From the NCBI RefSeq assembly GCF_002775205.1, contig NC_036453.1:30109213-30173212 (forward strand): a stretch of DNA of 64,000 nt, read 5' to 3'. Of the stretch, positions 1 to 12,200 are shown in pieces (position 1 is the stretch's first letter; each line of letters starts with the position of its first letter). Source of the DNA: Xiphophorus maculatus. Taxonomy: Eukaryota > Chordata > Actinopteri > Cyprinodontiformes > Poeciliidae. Position numbers and translations under genes: made by a program. The notes beneath the pieces are model-generated. The model was not told the DNA's origin, searched no databases, and saw nothing but the letters and a program-made list of their open reading frames with translations.

Positions 1-12
1 AATCAGGCTTAC

Positions 13-3000
13 CTTGGTGCCCTGCTGCTCCTCCTTGACTCGAACGTCATTTGTGTGGCAGGAATTAGAGTTTTGGATGTTTTGCATTCCCTCACTGAGG
101 TGATCCAATTTTTTCATCAGCAGGATCATGGAGTCACACTGCTGAGCACACAAGACAAAAACCAAAATAAATGGAAATGAAAGTAAGTACAGCTCAACGT
201 AGCAGATAATTCATGTGCACCTAAAACTCAACACTTCTCTTCCTCATTCAGCCATTCCAACCTTCATTCCCTCAATGATTCATTCTTCAGTCTGACTTGT
301 GATACAAATCAATAGTGATTCTGTAAGGACAACAGAAAGTGCAGCCTAAGAATAAAAGCAAAGTATAGGCCTACAGGTTATAAGCATTAATTTACACAAT
401 GTGAGATGCCGGATGGGCCCATGCTAAAGTTATGCGAAGGTCTAAATCATTTGTGCACTTTGTCAGTAACTGGTGGTAATTGAGTCTGACTGAGATGCTT
501 GTTCGCTGGCCTTCCAGGAAATGAACAAACTGCTTTGTTTCTGAGCTCCATTGCCAATCCCAGAGTCCCATAGGCTGATAGCAGCATATAAAGACCCTTT
601 GAAAGAACTGAAGTCCAAAAACAGCCCCCTCACTCACGCAGCTACATGCATACTCACAAGCATGCCCTCACAACACAACCCACCCACTCATCTACCCACT
701 CACGCTCACAAACACACCCTTTTCTCCAGTCCCAAAACTATCATGTCAACCAGCTTAAAAAATATCTGCAGTAACTGCTTTGGCAGTAAAACCATTTCCT
801 GTGTGTTGCGGCCCCCACATCCCCCAGATTCCTACGCAGCCCAGGAGCACAGAGGGCTGTCTGTGCACAGCAGGGAGCTATTTTTACCCTCACTGTGGGG
901 GACAGATCCAGGGCGAGGTGGGGGAACACAGCCACTGGAGGCTTTTCAGTTACAAGAATGACTGCCAGCATGTACACATGCTGAAAGTCACTGACACATA
1001 AATGTGGTAATGCACTGCAGCACACATAGACACACACACAGACACAGCAGTGTGCTCTCTAAGTTCATGAAATGTTAATAAGATTCCGTCCAGAGCGTCC
1101 ACAGGGGGAAAGGGTCTTAAATTCATCAATGCTTAAAGCAGCAATTCATTATTGGACTCATACACAGGAAACAAACGCTGTTATAAATAACTACTACTAT
1201 GTGTAGTGTTGGCTGTTTTCAAGTGAATTTCCAATTAAAAAGCTAAGCAAACAGAGGGATGAACCTTGGATTGATTTTCTGATGAAGGTGAAGGTTAATT
1301 TAGTATCTGGTGAACCTTTTAAGTTTCCCTGTTTATTATTTTAGGGATAAGTCTTAGAGTCAAATATTAAACATTTCGGCCTATTTGCCGCATTAAACTA
1401 TCTCTGATTAGCCTAAAGATGGCATGTTCTTTGGGATTTTACACCAGAATGCATTATTTTTTTACTTCCTATACTCTGATATAGTTTCTGTTAATAAAAA
1501 AATGAAGTCCAAGAAAAGCAGAAAAATCTAAATGCCTTAGTAACTGGAACAACAACTGTAAACCTTAAACTTTTAAGCAGCTGTATAAATGGGATTTTCT
1601 GCAAGTCCTCCAGCAAGTTCAGCCAAACTGTGGAAACATCATCACAACGGAGGTGCAGGCAGAGATAATCCTTTCATTTCAGGAAGAGAGGAGGGAGCAG
1701 AGAGCAAGAGGACCGTTATGGGAGTGTGCCAGAGACTGGGGGTTGGGGTGGGAGCAATCTGACAGGTGTGAGAACAAAGTTAGGAACACACTCGCTTTAA
1801 AGAATGACTGCTGGTGCGGTGCATGCAGGGTTATAACAGATGCCAGGCAGTGCAAGAGGAAAATATGAAAGGAATTTATTACAGGCAGTATTTCTGAGAT
1901 AGAATAACTCCTAATTGGACATTTTCACTTTTCTCTACAGAATACTAACTGTAGATTTACTACACTAAAAAAAAGAGAAAATGGTTGTTTTTGTCTGAAA
2001 TAATTTTAGCAGAAATCAGAAAAGTGTTTACAAAAACAATGTAATGAAAACCTGTTAATGTTGCAATGTTTATATTTAAATATTATTTACAGCATACAGC
2101 CTAAATCAAGACATTTGACTTGTTCGTTTATCACATCATAACTATTTTAATTGAGGTCATTATTTACAAAGATCCATCATTATTATACAGAAAGTCTTGA
2201 TCCTAAGCAGGAATGAGGTCATTTTAAATTATCTGGAAATGTTCGACTTTGCTGCTCTCTAGTGGTACAAAATGTATTACAAGAGAGGTTAAGATTATGC
2301 ATAGTTCATGTTCATGGTGGTTCACGACTAGATTGAACCTTGTTGACTTTATCATTTAGTGATTGATAAAGCAAAGAAGAATGACCAACAATAAGTGACA
2401 TGAAAAACATGAACATGCTTGAACTTTTACTTGCATTTTGTTGCCTTACAGCCAGAACCTTCAATGTATTCTATTGGAATTTTTGTGTCACAAACAGATT
2501 TATCGCAACGTATTGCATATCTGTGGAAGGACAATAATACATACAGTTTTTTTTTTATAAATGAATTCTGTAAAGTGTGGATATTGATTTAAAACCTCCA
2601 ATGAGTCACTCACAGATACAACAAACAGGTGGAAGAAGGTCCTCTGCTTGTGGAAACAAAAGTGAATTTTTGGCCCCCATGCAAAATACAATTTTTGATG
2701 TAAAACTACTCATTGCCTCTTTAAATATGGTGGTGGCAGCATCAGGCTGAGAGGATGTTTTTCTTAGGGAATGGGAGCTGACAAGAGGTGATGAAGGATG
2801 GAGAGAGTTAATGTGCACAGAAGTACTCATCCAACTTTATGAAGGGAAGAACCGACAAAAATTTGAGGGTCTAGATCACCAAAGCTGGTAAGACACATAC
2901 CACAAAAGACTTGTAGAGCAAAGTTTTCAAAAACACTGTACTGGCAAAAGTATCCACTTATTTTTCTTGGTTTATCACCTAAAATTCCAATATAATGCGT

Positions 3001-4145
3001 GTGGTAATAAATGTGACAAAACGTGACAAAAGCTCGAAGTTTATGGAAAGCCACTTTAAATAAAGCTCAGGTATACAATGAAATACTGAGGTCAAGAAAA
3101 ATACCAGCTGTTTTTATTTACCTGCCGTGTATCCTCTTCCTCCTTGCCACCTGCACACTCCGGTCTCATTTTGCTGTTGGAGGTCTTTGGCCGGTCAGCT
3201 GCAGGGGCATGAGGCAGAACTTCTGGTCTCTTCCTCAGAAACTTTCTGTTTTTGTTCAAATTCCTACGATGGCGACTGACCAGAAACTCCTTGTACTGTA
3301 AAGTTTCAGGGAATTCATCAACATCAGCATCTTCATCTTCACTCTCTTCTTTAGAAGCAGAGGAGGAAGAGGACTCCCTGCCGTCAGAACTCTCCTTCCC
3401 AACAGTGGCGAGGCTGCCTTCATAATCGCAAAAGACAATCGCACTTGGTTTATGTTTTACTATTCGAAGCACGTCCGGTGAGGTGTCCTCTGTCGAGTTC
3501 ACACACTCAAACAGATGGTTGTCACAGGATGTGTCCAAGAGTGGTGAAAAGGCAGAAGGGATCTCGGGAGGACGGGGCGTCACCGCGGGGCGCTCTTCCT
3601 GCTGCGCAGGTGCTGCAGCTCCTCTCTGTTTCACATTCTGTTCTAAAAATAGAGGACCACTCCGAGCAGCATCTCCACCATCAGTATCTGTCACCTCTAT
3701 GTCCTCTAGCACAGATCCAGAAGGCGTGTAAACACTCTGACTGAGGCCAGACGTGCTGTCGATCTTCAGATCCTTCCAGTGTTTAACGTGACTGGCCACA
3801 GGATCCAGCGTGGCATCAAAGAGCGAAGCAGGCCCAGACATGGCTCTCAGTTGGCTGTTGGAGTGTTGAATTGGGGCAGGGGGGAACTTGTCTTTGCACT
3901 TCACTTAGAAAGACATCCACAGCCTGAGGGTAAATATGCCTGTTAGACTGCTCTTGACCAGGCGGTGCAACCACTGGACTTTTAACCATCATTGCCGATC
4001 TCCTCCTCAGCGACTGCAAATCCTGCTGTCACCATGACATCGCGTTATTAAAGCAGTCTGACGAATGGAATCAGGTGAAGCTGCTGAACTTACACCAACA
4101 GCTTGGTGTGGACCTCATTTGTAATCCCCAAATGCTTTGGATTTC
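13..4145 (-). CDS. Unrecognised Ser/Glu-rich coiled-coil protein gene, partial
   Basis: Three exons are visible on the minus strand: 4145-4096, 4025-3122 and 141-13. Each has a plausible AG acceptor and GT donor, and the last donor (AAG|GTAAGC) shows that the gene continues beyond the left edge. The middle exon is large. It encodes a segment rich in Ser, Pro and Thr, an acidic Ser/Glu/Asp tract (about 3310-3380 in the DNA), then a basic patch with Arg/Lys-Asn repeats (around 3235-3275). The 3' exon encodes a short amphipathic stretch with Leu/Met heptads (starting QCDSMILLMKKLDHL), probably coiled coil. I do not recognise the family. The large exon is open in two overlapping frames that meet at a run of six G on the plus strand (3879-3884), so a one-base indel or sequencing error is likely. 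The donor at 4095 (GTGTAAG) is weak. Exons 5' of 4145 were not found. STARD13, expected near here by synteny, does not match: no RhoGAP, SAM or START signature is seen. Confidence 0.6.
142..2429. other. Intron or intergenic sequence without a supported gene
   Basis: This stretch lies between two exons of the partial minus-strand gene. It holds AC-rich simple sequence around 1022-1046 and short spurious ORFs. No exon with convincing splice sites and protein-like content was found, though small exons of the flanking gene could be hidden here. Confidence 0.5.
2430..3030 (+). mobile_element. Tc1/mariner-like transposon relic
   Basis: Degenerate DNA-transposon remnant. Near 2727 it carries the hallmark 'tggtggtggcagcatca' phrase of Tc1-like transposase ORFs. 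Its right part (about 2940-3020) has the A/T-rich terminal stretch shared with other copies here: actggcaaaagtatcc, tttatcacctaaaattcc, gtgacaaaacgtgac. The frame is broken, so it is inactive. It sits in the intron of the partial minus-strand gene. Confidence 0.6.
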
Positions 4146-4560
4146 CTGCACAGAGAAGAGTAAAAGACTGAGTTTTGGACAAACTCGCTCATGCTCACAT
4201 GTTTTCACATGTGCAAACTATAAATAATATACAGTAGGCATGTGTTACAGTCACAGAAATCTGGATTTGCAAAGAGAAGAAACTGAAGGCTGAAACTTCT
4301 GCTACAACTCTTGGGTGCAAAGCACCCATATTGGATTCTGAGGCTGGTGTTGGTGAATAACCTCTGATCTATTCGCAACAAATTCCAACACAGTAAAATC
4401 AAGCAGCATCAATGAATAACACATTTTTCCCCAGACTTGTTGTAACTGCATTTCAAAACGACTGTCAGTATGGAAGCACTTTAACCTTTAACAACTCTGA
4501 GTGTACAGAAATGGCAAAAAAAACTAGTTGATAGTCATTAAATGGACCTTATGATGATTT
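4146..4560. other. Spacer without a supported gene
   Basis: Unique-looking sequence upstream of the first visible exon of the minus-strand gene. No promoter motif or convincing exon was found. A 65-codon minus ORF at 4205-4402 lacks splice or protein-family support. Confidence 0.4.
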
Positions 4561-5090
4561 ATTGATCCCTAACAATTAGGTTCCCAGATAATATGTTTTA
4601 GTCAATTTTATTTATTAAAAGAGAAAGCTATCCAAACCAACTTGGCCCTATGTGAAAAAGTAATTGTACCTAAACTTTAGAACTGCTGGTGCCTCCCTTG
4701 GCTGTAACAACTCCTATCAAGCTATGAGTCTTTTACATCATTGCAAAGGAATTTTGGGCCACTCTTCTCAGTACAATTGGTTTAATTAATCTCCATGCTG
4801 GAGAGTTTTCAAGGACAAATGGTCTAAATAGGGTCATGCTAAAAGTTTTACATTTAATCCAGGCTTTGATTTGACCAGTCAGTTTCCTTCAGGGCTACAG
4901 GTTTGGTAGTAATTTTGTGTGCTGAAAATGAACCAAAAACAAAATTAAGCACAGTTAATAAATTATTTAAGAAGGAATGCAGATATATTTTCACATTGGA
5001 ATTTTGTTTTTACTCTGGTTATCTTTGTGATGTGGAAATTTGTTTGATGATCTGAAACATTTTAGTGCAACAAAAAAGCAAAAGCAGGAG
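4560..5090. mobile_element. Tc1-like transposon relic (family with a 'gtgaaaaagtaattg' end)
   Basis: Shares phrases with the copies at 6530-6890 and 19110-19480: 'tgtgaaaaagtaattg' near 4650, 'ggtgcctcccttggctg' near 4690, 'ttttgggccactcttct' near 4752, and the distal 'gatgatctgaaacatttta' near 5046. These order as the two ends of one element with most of the middle deleted. It is heavily decayed with no open transposase. Confidence 0.6.
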
Positions 5091-5189
5091 AAGTCTGTGA
5101 GCATGCAAAAATTGTGTCATGCACTTAATAGCTCAGGAAAAAATTATAATTTCTTATACATTTTGCAGACTGAATGTCTATCAGATTAA

Positions 5190-5976
5190 ATGCCCATTGG
5201 CATAAACACTGGTTTTCACAACTCAGGCTGTCAGACATTTTTCTTCCTTTTTTCACAAAGGCATTTTTCTAAAACACATTGTTTTTTCCTGGTGGATTGC
5301 TATTCTTGGCTGCAGCCATCACACCCTTTCCTCGCCTCTGTCTCTGGGTTATTTTCCTTTCCCAACAAGAAGTCTTAAAATCAGGGTCAAAATCTTGAAA
5401 AGACCATCTAGAGTTCAGATACTGTTGCAGCACATATAAGGAGACATAAGAAACCTTTTGAAGAGACACGTCTCATAATAAATATTTAAGTCAAGATGTT
5501 GAAATAGTGTTACTGCAAGGTTTCTGCTGTGCACAAGAACCCTGTAGATTTACACTTGAATATGAAAACATTTGGGAGCTTTAATTTTTCTAAAAGTAAA
5601 AGATAAATTTATATTTGAACATACCAGACATTTTCACAGAAGCTGAAGACCTCTTCTACCACAACATTCTGAAGTATGGACATCAAAAGACAGGATCCAA
5701 CCCTGACAGAAACGATTCACAGACTGAGTTTATTTAGTTGTAAAGATGTAATATACTGAGAGGGGAGGAGGGAAAAAGGCTGAGGAATGTGTTTCCCTCC
5801 TACATTACCTCAGCGAGAAGAGGGGCAGTTCCATGGGCAGGTGTTTGAACTGCTGGAGTGTGTGTGTGTGTTGGGGCGTGTGCGTGCGTGTGTGTCCATG
5901 GAGAATGGCCATTGTTTTTCATGGAAATATATGTAAGTATGCACAAGTAGGGGAAGAGAAATGACAACGTGTCATG
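5190..5976. other. Spacer with GT-repeat tract
   Basis: No gene is supported. A (TG)n/GTGC-rich simple tract lies at about 5860-5895, just upstream of the TATA-like element at 5977. Confidence 0.5.
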
Positions 5977-5984
5977 CATAAAAG
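5977..5984 (+). promoter_or_regulatory. TATA-like box upstream of a candidate small gene
   Basis: The sequence catAAAAg (5977-5984) lies 65-72 bp 5' of an ATG at 6049, separated from it by a pyrimidine-rich stretch. This spacing fits a TATA-driven transcript with a leader of about 40 nt. It is suggestive only. Confidence 0.35.
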
Positions 5985-6048
5985 CAGATCAGAAGGTTTC
6001 GAGTCCTTCCCCCTCCTTGTTGCACCTTTTCCCTCTTTGCCGCGCAAC

Positions 6049-8366
6049 ATGGCTCAGGGCGACGGATTTTTCACCTCACATGCAAATTCCTCAACAAAAC
6101 ATGAGGTAATGCTTTAAAATGCTACTAACTCCTGTCAATATATTCCACATCTCCTGGTTTTAGGAGCAGCAATAAGGTTTTAAGAGTACGTAAAAAGTCA
6201 TGGTTTTTTGCAGAGTTGTCGATGGACTGTGGAATTCCTCAGGTTTGCCAGAAAATAATCAGTTTTAACATTTTGGACGGAATGTCTCTGGTCAGAAGTG
6301 GAAACCTGCAATTTAGACATTTGTGATGGAGATGAATTTTCCCGTTGAGGCCTGTCCAGTTAGAAAGGAGATCTGGTCACAGAGGGAGGATGTAATAATA
6401 CCAGTATCTACGTAACCAAAAGTTTCTATGAAGATCTGCCAGAGTAGAAATATGTCTTGTAATCCAAATAAAGCAAACTATAATTTCAGAAAAGACAACA
6501 TCAGAAAATACAAAAAAAGCAACGTTTTTAAATTACGGTTTCATTAATTAAGGAAGAAAGCTGTCCAACTCAAGCTGACTGTGTGAAAAAGTTATTGGCC
6601 CTTAAACCAAATTTTTGGTTACACTACCCTTGGTAGCAACAACTGTCATCAGTCATTTGCAGTCTTTTACACTGCTGTGGAGGAGTTTTGGCCCACTTTT
6701 TTAACAAATCAGTTTAATGCAGTTTTATACTTACTTCTGTGTTAGTTGTAATGCTCATCTGGAACATTTTATGGAACAAATGATCTGTGTAAGGCCAGTT
6801 CAATCTGATTAAAGTCCATACTTTCACTAGGTTGGTTCAGAGGTGGGCCTGCTTTGTGCTTTGGATCATTGTCAAATTGATCTTCATGTCACAAACCGAT
6901 TGACTGACATTGTCCGTTAGGATCTCCAGAGCAGCGTCTAAGAAGCTCAACAATAAAGACAAAGAACACTGGCTCTGTTTGGCGACTGTTCTGGAAACCC
7001 AGGAGATGAAGACGCAAATAAAGATTGTTCATAAAATGAAAAACATTACAACAGCATCCTCTTAATCAGACAGTCATACAATAATAAATTGTCTTCAGTC
7101 AGGTTTTTTTCAGATACACTGTAATACTGATCACTGCAGGAGATCAGCCCTTTTCTTATCCACCAGTAGCTTTAAAAACTCTTTGAAAAAGGCATTATAA
7201 CTGAAGTCACAATATTTATTTACACTGTGGAATTAATAAAGTATTTCTGAATTCAAGTTGAACTTGACTAGATACGAAAAATATTTTTTGTTTACATCTG
7301 TTTATATTGACTTTGATGAAATCATGAGCTGAGTGAAATATCTTTCAAATATCCAGATTTTTACAGATTGAGATGATTATGCTGCATTAATATAATCCAA
7401 GAATGTGTTTCAGTGCAAGCTACGCTAACCTGCTCAGACATGCTACATATATAACATTCCTGTCACAGAGAGGCATATTTACCTTAGCCAGGTGGAAGAA
7501 AGGTGAAGAGAACAGATTGTAGCATTGGATAAATAACTACAAAGAATACAAAAAATCTAATTTATCTAGAATAGTTTGTATAACAGCTGCAGATGCAGAA
7601 ACAAAGCAGAAAAAAAGGTGTGTAAAATGGAGAAACATGTAAGACTTGATAACTTTTCACCAAATAAGAGAGCCTAGCTAAGATTTGAACTTTTTAAAAA
7701 TTTTGTATATATTTTATTTAAATTTTTATGCTTTTGGGCAGCTGGATATAAATACACACAACACTTTTTAGATATTTGTAAAAATCCTGAAGCCAAAGTA
7801 TAATTTTCTTCTATTTCACACTCATTGCCCCTATGTATTGGTCAATCACATAAAATACATGAAAGAAAGTTGGTTGTAAAGGAGAAAAAATGTGAAAAAT
7901 AATCAAAGGAAGTTGTGTGTAAGCCGTGTTATCATGAAAGCATGTACTGTCTACCATGTCTGAGATGTGTAAAAGACGTCAGATCAACGTTTTGACAACA
8001 AGCATTTCACAGATTTTAGAAGATAAAGGCAGGGAGTGTGTGCAGGAAATATAATTAACATTCTGCGCCATGTGGAATGGGAGGGAGAATACAATGATTG
8101 AATCTTTGCACCGGAAACTGACTGGAATTAAATGTACATTTTTACACACTTCGTTCTATAGGACAAAGGATATGCCAACCAAGGTGAAATCATGAAATGG
8201 ACAAAGAATTTCATTAAATCTCTACTCATCATGCCTTTTCATGATGAGATGGTAAGATTAGCTCAATGTCAGTGCGTCCTTTTGTTTCCACTGCAGATTA
8301 ACTGTCTTTTTTTTTTCTTTATCTTATCAGATTGTTTCATGCAAAAGATCCATGCTGTCAAAATAA
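6049..8366 (+). CDS. Candidate three-exon gene for a 60-residue protein
   Basis: Three candidate exons join without breaking frame: 6049-6105 (19 codons, ATG in cgcaacATGg), 8162-8251 (30 codons) and 8331-8366 (11 codons plus TAA). Donors are GAG|GTAATG and ATG|GTAAGA. Acceptors are TTCTATAG and a very strong pyrimidine tract ending TTATCAG. Both introns are phase 0. AATAAA (8362-8367) overlaps the stop, and a TATA-like element lies upstream. The product would start MAQGDGFFTSHANSSTKHE, have a basic/hydrophobic middle (KNFIKSLLIMPF) and end CKRSMLSK. It has no clear signal peptide and only one cysteine, in the tail. I do not recognise a family. Exon 3 could be chance, the 2-kb first intron holds Tc1 and LINE relics, and a LINE relic begins soon after the gene. 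It could also be a non-coding transcript or a pseudogene. Confidence 0.3.
6530..6890. mobile_element. Tc1-like transposon relic, same family as 4560-5090
   Basis: Parallel to the 4560-5090 copy: 'gtgtgaaaaagttattg' near 6579, 'cccttggtagcaacaactg' near 6627, 'ggaggagttttggcccact' near 6678, then 'cagaggtgggcctgctttg' near 6839. It is truncated and coding-dead, and lies within intron 1 of the candidate small gene. Confidence 0.6.
6920..7255 (+). mobile_element. 3' end of a truncated non-LTR retrotransposon (Rex1/L2-like)
   Basis: A partly open plus-strand segment (about 6928-7074) reads like the C-terminus of a LINE ORF2. It is followed by a 3' UTR-like stretch ending 'ggaattaataaagtatttctgaatt' at about 7228-7252, the style of tail seen on fish L2/Rex1 LINEs. 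It is 5'-truncated. The family assignment is tentative. Confidence 0.45.
7740..7910 (+). mobile_element. Isolated terminal fragment of a Tc1-like element
   Basis: Carries 'tattggtcaatcacataaaatacatgaa' (about 7837-7864), matching the subterminal block of the Tc1 relics at 20690, 27570 and 36060. Only the end remains. Confidence 0.45.
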
Positions 8367-8499
8367 AAGGACTTATAAAGGATGGCTGTGAGCTGTTGTG
8401 TAAACATAATTGTTTGTTTTTACCTGAATGAACAAAGATTGACAAACCATCCTGTGAATGTAGCATCTGAATTACACTCCACCAGGGCTTGCAATGAAC

Positions 8500-8900
8500 T
8501 TTCCAACTTCTTTACAGAGATGCTGTTACATCTGATCCGATTCAAATATTAAACCCATTACTCTTATCAGGTGTTGTCTCCTAGGCTATAACAACATCAA
8601 TTATAAAACCACTACTATAAAAAAATTCTGGTAAGGTAGCTGTGTAGAGAACTACAGATCAATCTTCAACCTTCCATTCACAAGAGAAAAGTGATTGAAA
8701 AATGTTCAGTTAAATACCTTGTTAGCAATGACCAACCACTTTGACATCTTTCAGTCCGGTTTCCGTTATCACCACAGTACTGAGACAGGCAGCCATCGTC
8801 AATGTCAAACTGTTAAATGACACCCACTTAAATGCAGACTGTGGAAGAACCAAGGTGCTGGTATTGTTGGACTTCAGGGAAGCATTTGATATTTTCTGAC
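8500..8900 (+). mobile_element. L2-like LINE reverse-transcriptase relic
   Basis: Broken frames contain reverse-transcriptase motifs of an L2-type element: an 'ENYRSIFNLPF'-like block near 8650-8680, 'FQSGFRYHHSTET' near 8748-8785, and 'VLVLLDFREAFD' near 8858-8893. Several stops and frame changes show that it is dead. Confidence 0.65.
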
Positions 8901-9101
8901 AAGCACTTTATAACAACGGTCTCTGACAGTATATAAAGTAAATGAACTTACATTATATTTAACAATGCAGCAGGGGGTCTATTTCTGTCCTTACATGCAG
9001 TCCAGTGTAACTTAGAGCGACACAGCATGCCTACTTCTGTTACATGACGGGCCTTGGCACATTTTGAGGTTTTTGTCTCCTTGGAGTCTCCGTACCGCGG
9101 C

Positions 9102-9153
9102 ACAGGAAGTGAGGCAGCGCGGTTGATTACGTTTAAGAAAACATTTCGCGGGA
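9102..9153 (+). promoter_or_regulatory. rfc3: rfc3 proximal promoter: ETS-like and E2F-like sites
   Basis: ACAGGAAGTG (9102-9111) matches an ETS/GABP site and TTTCGCGGGA (9144-9153) matches an E2F site. Both lie within about 120 bp of the rfc3 start codon and no TATA box is seen. E2F control is expected for an S-phase replication factor. Function here is inferred from motif and position only. Confidence 0.5.
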
Positions 9154-9217
9154 GATTAGCTGCAGACGGGTTGCCTGTAAACAGTGACGATAAAATTTAC
9201 ACTAAAGTCTTCACACA

Positions 9218-12200
9218 ATGAGTTTGTGGCTGGATAAATATCGACCGACGTCTCTTGGGAAACTTGACTATCACAAAGAACAAGCGACTCAACTGAAAAA
9301 CCTGGTGAGAGCAGCTAGCTGTTTATCCACAGGCTAGCTGTAGCCTTGGTAGCATTATGCTACCATAACAACATAAAAAAATATTACTACTGCTATGTTA
9401 ACGAAATATTAACCGCTAAGTATATGAACTCTGAGCGTAAATTTAACGTTGACTACGTTTAGTAAAAGTGTAACTCCGGATATTGTTCCGTTCTAGAAAC
9501 CTTTAAAGCCACTAGCCAGCTCCATTTGTTTTGTTGTAAACTTCTATTTATGCAAGGCCAAACCTATCCTTTAAAAACCAAGCTTCTCCGGTGACGTCAC
9601 AAAAATACCCAACTGATTGGAGAGACAAGTAGTACTTGAGTCATTTTACAAGAGGCAATGAAAACAGTCAGGTGGAAAGTTTACACACGTCTATGGATCA
9701 ACTAGGTCTAAGGAAATGTCATCAAGTCAAATACACAAAGGAAAATATATATATATTGTAAGATATTGCAGTGGAAATCCATTCTTCATTACCCAACAGT
9801 GTTTTTTATTGTAAATGTACATTTGTTGGTGAGGAAATAAAATCATCCCTAGATGGTATTTTCACGCTTAGTTTCTTTAATAAACAAGATTGTACAAACT
9901 ATGTTAATATATAAAGATCTAAATGTTTATATTCTTTTTATAGTTACTGTTGCTATAATCATAATGGAGAAACTGCAGTAAACCCAAGTGATTCGGTGGA
10001 TCTGATTTATGTATTATTTAACAGTATTATTTCTGTCTATATAAATTTATTTTTTAAAATTAGGACACCAACAGGAACTAAACAGTTTTTTTAATACTTG
10101 TTCCAGGTTCAGTGCGGCGACTTTCCTCACTTGTTGGTGTACGGACCATCAGGAGCGGGGAAAAAAACCCGCATCATGTGTTTGCTGAAAGAACTGTATG
10201 GACCAGGGGTGGAGAAGCTTCGCATAGAGCATCAAACTATTGTGGTGAGAGGGAAATTATTAAAACAAAAACACTTTTAGACCCTGCAGTCCATTGATGG
10301 GTTTCCAACACTTACAGTACCTGATCAAATTATTAATCATTTAATATTTAAAAATTACATAATCAGACCAAAATATAAAGTTAAGTGGAAATTTTTGAAT
10401 TTTAAGGATGAAAATGACAATAATTCATATAAGGAACAAAAAAAAATCAGGCAAAAGAACATTTTTCCAAATCAGTTACTTTCATGAAGCTAACAAAAAC
10501 TGCAGATGTGCGTCTGAATCTGGTGAATTTTTGATGTGGGGGTGGGGTGTTCTACTGCAGCTGATGACCTAATCATAACCCAACAGCTACCCTTACAAAT
10601 TGTGTGGAAATAATGAAAAAAAGAATGTTGAAAGTTAAAAATATTAACATGACATCAGTCCTCACCTATTCTCCTTTCTGGTTCTTTCATAATTAATACG
10701 ATTTTTATATCTTCACACCCTGAAGCTCCACTCTCCTATCTCTTCCTTGACGTGCTTTTTTCATAATAAAATAGCAGTTTTAGTTTATTTAAAAAGTAAT
10801 GACAGGTTAATACATATTTAAATAAACCAACTGGAGACCTCACTTGAGCTTCCTCAGTCTCTTCACCTTTCTTCAACAGTATCACTATTCTAGTACTGCC
10901 ATTCTCCTGATGAGACATTACACATAATATCTCATGTAATGTTAGACATGTTGATATGTATTCACTTGAAATGTTTGCTTTGTCTTTGACTTCAGGCTCC
11001 ATCAAAAAAGAAAATTGAGATCAACATAATAGCCAGCAACTATCACTTAGAGGTTAACCCAAGGTAATATAAACTTCTAGATGGTTTAATGCTTCCTTTT
11101 TTTTATTGGTGCCATTTTTGTTGCTGTTCAGAGAGAATACAATGTAACATGAAACATTATGTCTTTGTTGTCCAGTGATGCAGGAAACCAGGATCGTGTG
11201 GTGATCCAGGAGCTGATTAAAACTGTGGCCCAGTCCCAGCAAATCCAGTCCAGCACTCAGAGAGAGTTCAAAGGTAGAAGAGACTATCTCTGAGAGTCAG
11301 TGTGTGGAATAGAGCTATTGTGCTAAGAAAGTAAAGCTTCCTAGAAATAAGAAGACATCTCAAAAAAAGAATTTTCTTTTCTCCCAGTGGTGCTGCTTAC
11401 AGAGGTGGACAGACTTACTAAGGATGCTCAGCATGCCTTGCGACGCACAATGGAGAAGTATATGACTACCTGTCGTCTCATTCTCTGCTCGACATCCACC
11501 TCGAAGGTCATCGGGCCGATCCAGAGCCGATGTCTGGCTGTCAGAGTTCCTCTGCCGAGCACAGAAGAGGTAAAAAGGAGCTGAGGGGCGGGGGGACAAA
11601 CTTAATTAGAATACAATCATAGGGAAATGAGATTATAAATAGGATCCATTATAAATAGGACTTGGTCTTTACCAGCCTCTAAATTTGTCAAATTTGTCCT
11701 TATTTTGATCTCTTTTCTCCAAAGATTATTCACAAAATTGTTGCAGCAATCTTATATTTGTGTAACTTTGAAAACCTGAATAATTTTGTCAAATTCTTTT
11801 AAATTGAAAAGACATTTTCTTGGTAAATCTGATTGACTAAGTCTGAAATATGTCTTTTTGGATTTTTTTGCCATTGATTGTTGCATTATCTAGTCTTGAG
11901 TTAAATATTTCTAGTTGCCATCAGTCTTTCTAAGAAGTATGGTGTTAAAATAGTTTTTAAATATGCCTATAAGCCTCTCGTAATTTATTTGTGCCAAAAA
12001 TCACTTCTCTAAGTCGTTTCTGATTTGTTTTCTCCTTGACATTGAGGTAACAATGGACTATTACCTTCTGTGACCGTCCTGTTTTCACAGGTGTGCAGTG
12101 TTCTGACGTCGGTCTGTAAAAAGGAAGGTCTGCTGCTGCCGCCTGAGCTGGCCAAGCAGATCAGCGAAAAGTCGGGTCGCAACCTCCGCAGAGCTCTTCT

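Noticed and set aside
551..961. 136-codon plus-strand ORF
   Set aside because: His/Thr/Pro-rich reading of simple sequence, with no splice or family support.
6209..6239. Possible extra exon after 'ttttttgcag' in the candidate small gene
   Set aside because: Its only donor is poor (CAG|GTTTGC) and including it would break the clean phase-0 joining of the other three exons.
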